Shown here: piece by piece, positions 1-3,487 of the stretch
Position numbering within the stretch: position 1 is the first letter of the stretch
Layout: each line of letters starts with the position of its first letter
From: Pyrinomonadaceae bacterium
Lineage (GTDB): Bacteria > Acidobacteriota > Blastocatellia > Pyrinomonadales > Pyrinomonadaceae
Direction: 5' to 3'
Assembly: GCA_013812565.1 (NCBI GenBank)
Contig: JACCTF010000711.1
Coordinates: forward strand, 1 to 5,080
Length of the DNA stretch: 5,080 bases
The notes under the pieces: generated by a model
The model's input: the letters and a program-made list of their open reading frames with translations, nothing else
Told to the model about the DNA's origin: nothing
Database searches by the model: none
Made by a program: the position numbers and the translations under genes

Positions 1-368
1 ATGCCTACCTGCACCTGGTCAAGCCAGCCGCGCCGACCGAGCACGTTGCGCCCAAAGCTCTCGTCCTTTGCGAAATAGACCAGCGCATCGAACTCATAAC
101 CGACTGTTGAGAGCGTCAGCGTATGGCCGAAGGCCTCGAATGTGCCGGTGGCTGTCCTAAAGCGCATCGGCGACCCTGTTTCAACATCCAGTCCGAGCGC
201 CTCGCCGTAGCCCCGCTCGAAGATGCAGAAACTGGCGCCGGTATCAACACTCGCCGTCAAGTTCACGAAGTTGCGTCCCGTCGAGAGCGCGATTGGCAGC
301 GTGATCCCATCGCTTGGATCGGAGTCGCCGTAGTCGTGCATGACCTCGAACTTGAACTCATGCGGCAC
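1..368 (-). CDS. Retropepsin-like aspartic protease, partial (C-terminus beyond window)
   Basis: The first 122 codons of a clan AA single-domain aspartic protease of the retroviral-protease type are present. Such enzymes work as dimers, each subunit giving one Asp to cut peptide bonds. The catalytic loop DTGAS is at residues 42-46, preceded by a hydrophobic strand (NLTASV). A glycine-containing flap region lies at about 66-82 (RFRTATGTFEAFG). The second characteristic turn, NVLGRRGWLD, is at 108-117, so the core fold is nearly complete and only a short tail is missing. There is no signal peptide. The GTG start at 368 is chosen because GGAGGG lies ten bases upstream; ATG at 341 is an alternative. 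The gene starts four bases after the stop of the DUF5678 gene, so the two are probably co-translated. Family assignment is firm; the substrate is unknown. Confidence 0.88.
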   Translation of the reverse strand, partial: MPHEFKFEVMHDYGDSDPSDGITLPIALSTGRNFVNLTASVDTGASFCIFERGYGEALGLDVETGSPMRFRTATGTFEAFGHTLTLSTVGYEFDALVYFAKDESFGRNVLGRRGWLDQVQVG

Positions 369-372
369 TTCT

Positions 373-702
373 TTACCACCCTCCGAACGGCAGTTGATCA
401 GCGGGCTTAACGCGCACGAGGAAGGGGACTCGAATACCAGCGTCGCGGGCGGCCCTATACACAGCGCGCGCATTCGTACCGTGAGCAATCAGGTTTTCGC
501 CCTCAACCGCCACCCACTGTCCGACGTACTCTTCCTTGTGTTCGGCGAGCCAGCGTTGTTCATCCGCGCGGAGCAGTTGACGATCTTGCGCCTGCCGGCT
601 CTGTGCGAGATGAGCTTCGCGGTCAAGCGCCTCACGAAGCCGTTGTTGCTCAGCGGGCGGAAGGGAAAGAACTTCTTCAATCAGTTGTTCTATCGTTGCC
701 AT
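373..702 (-). CDS. DUF5678 domain protein
   Basis: This 109-residue protein has two parts. The N-terminus (about 1-45) is a predicted helical segment, MATIEQLIEEVLSLPPAEQQRLREAL, with the 'LPPAEQ-RL' look of small antitoxin-like dimerisation helices. The C-terminal half (about 47-109) matches DUF5678 as I know it: WLAEHKEEYVGQWVAV, then LIAHGTNARAVYRAARDAG, then PFLVRV and the closing motif LPFGGW. The reading frame is open back to 747, but the ATG at 702 is preferred because AGAAGGAG lies about ten bases upstream, overlapping the previous gene's stop. The next gene, a retropepsin-like protease, begins four bases after the stop. DUF5678 has no established function; pairing with a protease suggests a partner, substrate or inhibitor, which is inference. 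Confidence 0.85.
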   Translation of the reverse strand: MATIEQLIEEVLSLPPAEQQRLREALDREAHLAQSRQAQDRQLLRADEQRWLAEHKEEYVGQWVAVEGENLIAHGTNARAVYRAARDAGIRVPFLVRVKPADQLPFGGW

Positions 703-718
703 ACTTTCAATGCTCCTT

Positions 719-916
719 CTACGCCGCATCTGGCGTATCATTCTCATCCTTCAACTGTTCGTGCATCACACGGTAGCGCCGCTTCTGGTCTTCCAACAGC
801 GCCTTCAGCTCAGGATCGGGATGCACATGCCCTTCGGCGGGATGCGGGATCCCTCGCGAGCCATTGCCGGCGGTGTGCGCGTCATGTGTTTCGAGATCGT
901 CTTCGGGTTCGCTCAT
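719..916 (-). CDS. Small acidic hypothetical protein
   Basis: A 65-residue protein I do not recognise. The first half is polar, probably disordered, and rich in Asp, Glu and His (MSEPEDDLETHDAH; HPAEGHVHPDPE). The second half (about 36-58) is a charged helix, ELKALLEDQKRRYRVMHEQL, that could form a coiled coil. The ATG at 916 overlaps the stop of the preceding reading frame as ATGA, the usual sign of coupled translation, with AAAGAAG just upstream. The stop TAG at 721-719 is immediately followed by the ribosome binding site of the DUF5678 gene. A longer version from a TTG at 1003 is open but lacks a ribosome binding site. Position between other operon genes supports it as real; function is unknown. 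Confidence 0.6.
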   Translation of the reverse strand: MSEPEDDLETHDAHTAGNGSRGIPHPAEGHVHPDPELKALLEDQKRRYRVMHEQLKDENDTPDAA

Positions 917-1137
917 TGCTTCTTTGTACCGCCTTTCCGCTTCACCAGGTTCAAGAGGTCGAGGTTGAATCCTGCCTCCCTGCGATGAGCGTCTACAGGA
1001 CAACTCGCCGGTGAGCTTGAGAGACAGTGACAGCGGGAATCGTTGATGTGTTCACCATTACTTTGAATCCAGCAGAAAGGGGATGAGCCGTGTTGCGTAC
1101 ATCGCACTATGTCACTGTCGATGTGTTCTCGCCGCAC
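913..1137 (-). CDS. Doubtful small ORF, possibly a frameshifted gene
   Basis: This frame is open from GTG 1161, but GTG 1137 is the likelier start because AGAAAGG sits nine bases upstream, exactly as at other starts in this operon. It would encode 74 residues. The C-terminal third (AGFNLDLLNLVKRKGGTKKQ) looks like real protein and ends in the same Lys/Gly tail as other genes here, with its stop in an ATGA overlap with the next gene. The N-terminal two thirds are rich in Cys, His and Ser and look non-coding. A neighbouring frame carries a more natural 21-residue stretch (MVNTSTIPAVTVSQAHRRVV, about 1061-996), so an indel may have broken one gene into two frames. It could also be a non-coding spacer containing inverted repeats. 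Confidence 0.35.
   Translation of the reverse strand: MRREHIDSDIVRCTQHGSSPFCWIQSNGEHINDSRCHCLSSSPASCPVDAHRREAGFNLDLLNLVKRKGGTKKQ
1023..1128. repeat. Inverted and direct repeat pair in doubtful region
   Basis: GACAGTGACA at 1023-1032 is perfectly inverted as TGTCACTGTC at 1110-1119. In addition GATGTGTTC occurs directly repeated at 1045-1053 and 1120-1128. The combination suggests a local duplication or inversion, and it could fold into a stem with a loop of about 77 bases in single-stranded form. The arms fall inside the poorest-quality reading frame of the window. Confidence 0.55.
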
Positions 1138-1157
1138 TTGTTGCCGCCTTTCTTCGC
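1135..1157 (-). promoter_or_regulatory. Junction-type ribosome binding site (GTG 1137)
   Basis: GAAGAAAGG, nine bases, GTG. The same form as the site at 3032-3051. It decides the start of the doubtful 913-1137 ORF. Confidence 0.5.
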
Positions 1158-1337
1158 TCACCGCTCGCCTCCGGCCTGCTTCTCTTTTCCACTGCGTACA
1201 TCCTGCTTGTGGCGTGATAGCAGTATGATCAGATTCAGCCCATCCTGTATCTCTTCGGGTAGATCGTCGCGCAGCGCAAGCTTCAGCGCTTCGTCATGGA
1301 TCGCGTCGAGGGCTTGGCTCATCTCTTCTTCTACCAC
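1158..1337 (-). CDS. Small helical hypothetical protein
   Basis: A 59-residue protein starting at GTG 1337. It is predicted to be mostly helical: VVEEEMSQALDAIHDEALKL, then ALRDDLPEEIQDGLNLIILL, then a basic polar tail (SRHKQDVRSGKEKQAGGER). The residue mix, with an alternating hydrophobic and charged pattern, is that of a genuine small soluble protein. GGGGAAAGG lies nine bases before the GTG, the same arrangement as at other GTG starts in this operon. ATG 1322 is an alternative, directly after GAAGAAGAG. The gene follows the zinc-ribbon gene by about 26 bases. Its stop lies 20 bases before the next likely start at 1137 (or overlaps GTG 1161 as GTGA). I do not recognise the family and cannot assign a function. 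Confidence 0.65.
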   Translation of the reverse strand: MVEEEMSQALDAIHDEALKLALRDDLPEEIQDGLNLIILLSRHKQDVRSGKEKQAGGER

Positions 1338-1363
1338 TTCTTCGTACCTTTCCCCTCTGACAT
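1331..1363 (-). CDS. Possible ten-residue mini-ORF
   Basis: Immediately after the TAG of the zinc-ribbon gene comes an ATG opening the ten-codon frame MSEGKGTKKW, closed by TAG just inside the next gene. Its Lys/Gly end is produced by the ribosome binding site of the downstream gene being read in this frame. It may be a coupling peptide, a remnant of a cassette end, or chance. Confidence 0.25.
   Translation of the reverse strand: MSEGKGTKKW
1335..1357 (-). promoter_or_regulatory. Junction-type ribosome binding site (GTG 1337)
   Basis: GGGGAAAGG, nine bases ending AAGAA, then GTG. It decides GTG 1337 over ATG 1322 as the start. Confidence 0.6.
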
Positions 1364-1657
1364 CTACACCGGCTTCTCGTCCGACTGGACGCCGAACATC
1401 TCGTATTCCGATCTCACGAACGTGTTAGCAGCACTTGCCAGGTCGAGCAACCGCACGAGCGCTGGTGCGTGGAACAGTCCACAGTTGTGACATACCAGCG
1501 CAGGGCTATCTGCGAGGTACAGATCAATACCTGTTGGGTCCGTCGGCGAGCCGCACAGGGCGCAGGGGTCGTTCGTCAGCACGGTGTTCACGCGGATCAC
1601 CAGATCGGTTGGTTGGATATTTTCACTGCCCGTCTTGTTCGTCTCTTTACCAGTCAC
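1364..1657 (-). CDS. Small four-cysteine zinc-ribbon-like protein
   Basis: A 97-residue protein with two knuckles, C32-x2-C35 (PCALCGSP) and C56-x2-C59 (VCHNCGLFH), separated by 20 residues. This spacing is typical of zinc-ribbon metal sites. The segment between them (DPTGIDLYLADSPAL) resembles small bacterial proteins in which a ribbon is followed by a short helix, here about 64-80 (APALVRLLDLASAANTFV). The N-terminus is polar and probably flexible. Start GTG 1657 is chosen because AGAAAGG lies ten bases upstream, the arrangement seen at other GTG starts here; no in-frame ATG fits. The gene begins 17 bases after the stop of the membrane-protein gene. Zinc binding is inferred from the cysteines; the partner (nucleic acid or protein) is unknown. 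Confidence 0.75.
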   Translation of the reverse strand: MTGKETNKTGSENIQPTDLVIRVNTVLTNDPCALCGSPTDPTGIDLYLADSPALVCHNCGLFHAPALVRLLDLASAANTFVRSEYEMFGVQSDEKPV

Positions 1658-1678
1658 TTCATTGATGCCTTTCTTTAC
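1655..1678 (-). promoter_or_regulatory. Junction-type ribosome binding site (GTG 1657)
   Basis: AAAGAAAGG, ten bases ending GAA, then GTG. It decides the start of the zinc-ribbon gene, which has no suitable ATG. Confidence 0.6.
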
Positions 1679-1884
1679 GGAAGCCTTGACCTAGCTAACA
1701 GATAAAAAACTGCTCCAGCGGCGAGTGCGGCGATGCCCGCCATGGACACCACAATCTTCACTCGTGCAGCGGTAGTAGTGGTTTCACCGAGCGATAAGAG
1801 GATGAAGAAAAGCAACAGGGCAACACCTATCGCCATTAAGACCAAACCTATATTCCTCCGGGTACCTCGAGCCCGATCAGTCAT
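1675..1884 (-). CDS. Small two-helix membrane protein
   Basis: A 69-residue integral membrane protein. A basic N-terminus (TDRARGTRRN) precedes membrane helix 1 at about residues 12-33 (IGLVLMAIGVALLLFFILLS). A short polar Thr-rich loop (GETTTTAAR) follows, then helix 2 at about 43-64 (VKIVVSMAGIAALAAGAVFYLLA) and a basic end (RSRLP). By the positive-inside rule both ends should face the cytoplasm. ATG 1884 is preferred over the in-frame ATG 1890 because AAGGG is seven bases from the former and only one from the latter. It lies 18 bases after the preceding stop. Two-helix proteins this small are common in phages and plasmids (holin-like, regulatory or inner-membrane accessory proteins), but there is no motif to choose between these roles. 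Confidence 0.75.
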   Translation of the reverse strand: MTDRARGTRRNIGLVLMAIGVALLLFFILLSLGETTTTAARVKIVVSMAGIAALAAGAVFYLLARSRLP

Positions 1885-1902
1885 CTGCATACCCTTAGAT
1901 AC

Positions 1903-2160
1903 TTATGCCTGGTCTTGATTGGTTGTCTTCTTCTCTTGCATGAAGCGCTTCTTCTCTTCTTGCCACTCATCCGCCATCCGCTCAAGACTGGGCTGATACA
2001 GCTCGAAATCCTGCTTGACCAAATCAGCCGTTGACGGGGTGACACGAAACTCAGGTTTCTGATCAGGATCTTGATCGGGCGCAGACATCTCGAAAAGTTC
2101 CGTAATCGCGTCGTCCATCGTGACTGGAACGCCACACCATTCAAGGAGTTGATTGCTCAC
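1903..2160 (-). CDS. Hypothetical charged protein
   Basis: An 85-residue protein I do not recognise. It opens with MSNQLLEWCGVPVTMDDAITELFEM, followed by an Asp/Gln/Pro-rich linker (SAPDQDPDQKPEFRVTPS). A long charged C-terminal helix (about 44-78: ADLVKQDFELYQPSLERMADEWQEEKKRFMQEK) could form a coiled coil. Start GTG 2160 overlaps the TGA of a 12-codon mini-ORF as GTGA, with AAAAAGG twelve bases upstream. An overlapping frame on the same strand (2144-1881) is rejected because its composition is Arg/Ser-rich and its ATG has no ribosome binding site. The stop is 18 bases before the membrane-protein start. No function can be assigned. Confidence 0.7.
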   Translation of the reverse strand: MSNQLLEWCGVPVTMDDAITELFEMSAPDQDPDQKPEFRVTPSTADLVKQDFELYQPSLERMADEWQEEKKRFMQEKKTTNQDQA

Positions 2161-2195
2161 TTCTTAGTCTTATCCTTTTTGCTTACTTGCTTCAT
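2157..2195 (-). CDS. Possible 12-residue Lys-rich mini-ORF
   Basis: ATG 2195 opens the frame MKQVSKKDKTKK, whose TGA overlaps the GTG start of the next gene as GTGA. It sits in the 58-base gap between two genes. The ATG has only a weak upstream purine stretch (GCAGAGAC). It may couple translation across the gap, be the tail of a lost gene, or simply reflect purine-rich ribosome binding sequence. Confidence 0.3.
   Translation of the reverse strand: MKQVSKKDKTKK
2158..2181 (-). promoter_or_regulatory. Junction-type ribosome binding site (GTG 2160)
   Basis: AAAAAGG, twelve bases ending AAGAA, then GTG, with the TGA of the mini-ORF overlapping the GTG. Confidence 0.55.
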
Positions 2196-2218
2196 GGTTG
2201 TCTCTGCTTTGATTACCA

Positions 2219-2479
2219 CTACGAAGCTTGTGGCGCCTCAGCGCCTCGAGGGTAGAAAACCATCAAGTCTTGGCTCTCACGCTGAAAGGTCCAGCCATGG
2301 TTCTCAGTGGTGGCTGTATGTCGCCGGTTCATCTCGCGCAGCATCTCTTTGACCTCCGGTGACAGCTCGGTCCTCACGTCAGGGCGGATCGGCTCTTCCG
2401 GCGGCGGCACGAGCACGAGCTGCGGACGGGAAGGGAAGACTCGCTTGCCGGGTTCTCTACGCTTGATTTCGTTGGTCAT
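2219..2479 (-). CDS. Hypothetical basic, proline-rich protein
   Basis: An 86-residue protein I do not recognise. The N-terminal third is basic and Pro-rich (KRREPGKRVFPSRPQLVLVPPPEEP). The middle (about 41-52, SPEVKEMLREMN) is a short amphipathic helix, and the C-terminal part (GWTFQRESQDLMVFYPRGAEAP) looks like one or two beta strands. ATG 2479 overlaps the TGA of the preceding gene as ATGA, a strong sign of translational coupling; the upstream sequence GGGCAAGCAGGA is a weak ribosome binding site, consistent with dependence on the upstream gene. A 58-base gap holding one mini-ORF follows. The composition supports real coding; no function is suggested by the sequence. Confidence 0.68.
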   Translation of the reverse strand: MTNEIKRREPGKRVFPSRPQLVLVPPPEEPIRPDVRTELSPEVKEMLREMNRRHTATTENHGWTFQRESQDLMVFYPRGAEAPQAS

Positions 2480-2778
2480 TCCTGCTTGCCCATCTCTCTT
2501 ATAACTTGCCGCGCGACGGTTCTCATGTCGTTATTCGAGTGATCCCTTTCGGTTATCAGGGCGCAAGCATGTTTCAACTCTTCTTCTGTGGAGATCGTTT
2601 TTCCTGCTCGCGTAATGCTTAAAGGACGGCCACCAAAGCGGTGGTCGAGCCACGCGCTGTGTACCATGCTGGCAAGGTCGCTACTTTCAGCATCAAAGGG
2701 TGCTGCGTTAAAAGGGTGTATTGCAGAACAGAAGCTATATTTGTATTTGGCTGCTCCTTCTTGTGCTGCGCTGCTCAT
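2476..2778 (-). CDS. Hypothetical protein
   Basis: A 100-residue soluble protein I do not recognise. It has a Ser/Ala-rich beginning, then an aromatic stretch (KYKYSFCSAIHPFNAAPFD), then a mixed segment (SDLASMVHSAWLDHRFGGRPLSI). A helical C-terminus (about 66-98) contains STEEELKHACALITERDHS and MRTVARQVIREMGKQ. No membrane segment or metal-binding motif is seen. Start ATG 2778 has GAGAGGGAAGAA directly upstream and lies 15 bases after the stop of the helix-turn-helix gene. The stop overlaps the next start as ATGA. The ATG also overlaps, as ATGA, the stop of an alternative-frame ORF within the preceding gene. Function unknown. Confidence 0.7.
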   Translation of the reverse strand: MSSAAQEGAAKYKYSFCSAIHPFNAAPFDAESSDLASMVHSAWLDHRFGGRPLSITRAGKTISTEEELKHACALITERDHSNNDMRTVARQVIREMGKQE

Positions 2779-2800
2779 TTCTTCCCTCTCTTCTTACCCG
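2774..2800 (-). repeat. Junction motif variant before the 100-residue gene
   Basis: It shares 14 identical bases around the start with 3464-3477, and 12 identical bases (TCTTCTTACCCG on the plus strand) with 3318-3329. So this junction combines parts of two others. It is the ribosome binding site of ATG 2778. Confidence 0.7.
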
Positions 2801-2879
2801 CTGATCTGGTCCGGCCACTCTTCCGCTCGTGTCTTGCCTTCTTGGGCTCCAAGCTGCTCTTTGAGCCGGAGTACTTCAC
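2775..2879 (-). CDS. Possible overlapping ORF with Lys-rich tail
   Basis: Inside the 3' part of the helix-turn-helix gene, but in another frame, GTG 2879 opens 34 codons of strongly basic protein (MKYSGSKSSLEPKKARHERK, then SGRTRSAGKKRGKK). Its TGA overlaps the next gene's ATG as ATGA. The tail resembles that of the first helix-turn-helix gene (SKKRGSKK). It could be an independent tiny gene, the product of a frameshift giving the regulator a basic tail, the trace of an indel, or a by-product of the purine-rich ribosome binding site. The GTG has only a weak upstream AGG. Confidence 0.3.
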   Translation of the reverse strand: MKYSGSKSSLEPKKARHERKSGRTRSAGKKRGKK

Positions 2880-3033
2880 CCCTGAGGTGCATCACCTCAA
2901 TCCCTTCGGAGCCTTGCACCGGCACCAGGTGAAGCTCCCCTTGTGCTACGAGCTCTCTCAGGCGCTCCGGAGAGACGCCCAGATACCGCGCCGCGTCCTC
3001 CTCGGTTATAAGCTCCTCTTGCCCGACACTCAC
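2794..3033 (-). CDS. Small helix-turn-helix DNA-binding protein
   Basis: A 79-residue protein with an excisionase/MerR-like winged helix-turn-helix at about residues 7-46: ELITEEDAARYLGVSPERLR, then ELVAQGELHLVPVQGSEGIEVMHLR. The pattern is a helix, the turn LGVS, a recognition helix and a short wing. A leucine-bearing helix follows (EVLRLKEQLGAQE) that could dimerise. Start GTG 3033 is chosen over ATG 3063 because AGAAAGG is nine bases upstream of the GTG, whereas ATG 3063 would overlap the preceding gene by 14 bases with no ribosome binding site. Small proteins of this class bind operators or act as recombination directionality factors. It is the second such protein in the operon and could be an autoregulator. 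Fold assignment is confident; the role is inferred. Confidence 0.75.
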   Translation of the reverse strand: MSVGQEELITEEDAARYLGVSPERLRELVAQGELHLVPVQGSEGIEVMHLRGEVLRLKEQLGAQEGKTRAEEWPDQISG

Positions 3034-3051
3034 TTCTTGCTGCCTTTCTTC
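3032..3051 (-). repeat. Junction motif copy before the second HTH gene
   Basis: This 20-base stretch equals 3303-3322 at 19 of 20 positions. It supplies AGAAAGG nine bases before GTG 3033 and, in one frame, reads KKGSKK with a TGA overlapping that GTG. Confidence 0.8.
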
Positions 3052-3298
3052 AGAAAATATCATTACCCAAACCGAGGTCTGCTGCGCGTGTGGCTCTCGG
3101 ACGCGCCACCACCGCTCGTGTTACCTGCGCGAGTAGATCACACAAGCCTTCAACTAAATCTGCGGGTGCGGCATCCGCCGCGCACGTCACATGAATCCCG
3201 CGGCCAGCTTCGTCAGACACCACAACGACCTCCACTCCGCCGGCAGGTGATTGCTCATCTGGTGTTGAGCCGTTCTCTTGCTCTGGTTCCTCATCCAC
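3050..3298 (-). CDS. Hypothetical acidic protein
   Basis: An 82-residue protein I do not recognise. It has an acidic flexible N-terminus (DEEPEQENGSTPDEQSPAGG). A compact alpha/beta-looking core follows: strand VEVVVVSD, turn EAGRG, strand IHVTCA, then helix ADLVEGLCDLLAQVTRAVVA (about 46-65). A tail rich in Arg and Ala closes it. Start GTG 3298 is two bases after the stop of the preceding 55-residue gene, with AAAGG and AAGAAG in that gene's end acting as ribosome binding site. The stop lies 16 bases before the next gene's start. The strand-strand-helix arrangement might be a small binding domain, but no family can be named. Confidence 0.65.
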   Translation of the reverse strand: MDEEPEQENGSTPDEQSPAGGVEVVVVSDEAGRGIHVTCAADAAPADLVEGLCDLLAQVTRAVVARPRATRAADLGLGNDIF

Positions 3299-3300
3299 GG

Positions 3301-3326
3301 TTACTTCTTACTGCCTTTCTTCTTAC
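3301..3326 (-). repeat. Junction motif copy at the end of the 55-residue gene
   Basis: It matches 4329-4354 at 23 of 26 positions and 3032-3051 at 19 of 20 over its inner part. Here it is the in-frame tail GKKKGSKK plus the stop, and the ribosome binding region of the next gene. Confidence 0.8.
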
Positions 3327-3468
3327 CCGTCGGCTTGGCGGAGTTGCCGGCACCGGCGTTAACGATCAGCCCCCAATCTTGCAAGCGCTTTTTCAGCTTC
3401 TCGTTCGCTTTATCTTCCACCATCAGGGGCGACAGCTTCGGCTCGTGTTGATTGTTCTCATTCCTCAT
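3301..3468 (-). CDS. Small Lys-rich hypothetical protein
   Basis: A 55-residue protein beginning MRNENNQHEPKLSPLMVEDK, then a charged helix (ANEKLKKRLQDWGLIVNAG, about 21-39) and a flexible basic tail (NSAKPTGKKKGSKK). ATG 3468 has a strong purine-rich site, AGAGGAAAGGGAAGAA, directly upstream and lies 15 bases after the stop of the Topo VI A-like gene. The stop is two bases before the next GTG. The tail KKKGSKK is nearly identical in DNA and protein to the tail of the first gene of the operon (SKKRGSKK). The basic tail could contact nucleic acid, or exist because the DNA also serves as the next gene's ribosome binding site. Not a recognised family. Confidence 0.72.
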   Translation of the reverse strand: MRNENNQHEPKLSPLMVEDKANEKLKKRLQDWGLIVNAGAGNSAKPTGKKKGSKK

Positions 3469-3487
3469 TTCTTCCCTTTCCTCTTAT
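3464..3487 (-). repeat. Junction motif variant before the 55-residue gene
   Basis: AGAGGAAAGGGAAGAA before ATG 3468. The 14 bases 3464-3477 are identical to 2774-2787. In one frame it reads KRKGKK with a TGA overlapping the ATG. Confidence 0.7.

Noticed and set aside
123..410. Plus-strand open frame of 95 codons
   Set aside because: Opposite the retropepsin-like protease, whose DTGAS motif fixes the true frame.
340..1014. Plus-strand open frame of 224 codons
   Set aside because: Antisense to the DUF5678 and neighbouring genes; Ser/Arg/His-rich with no recognisable domain or upstream signal.
1881..2144. Minus-strand open frame of 87 codons overlapping the 1903-2160 gene
   Set aside because: Arg/Ser-rich composition and no ribosome binding site; the 1903-2160 frame has a coupled GTG start and better composition.
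2794..3063. Longer form of the second HTH protein from ATG 3063
   Set aside because: It would overlap the preceding gene by 14 bases without a ribosome binding site, while GTG 3033 has a good site; the extra residues (MIFSEERQQE) are the ribosome binding site read as protein.
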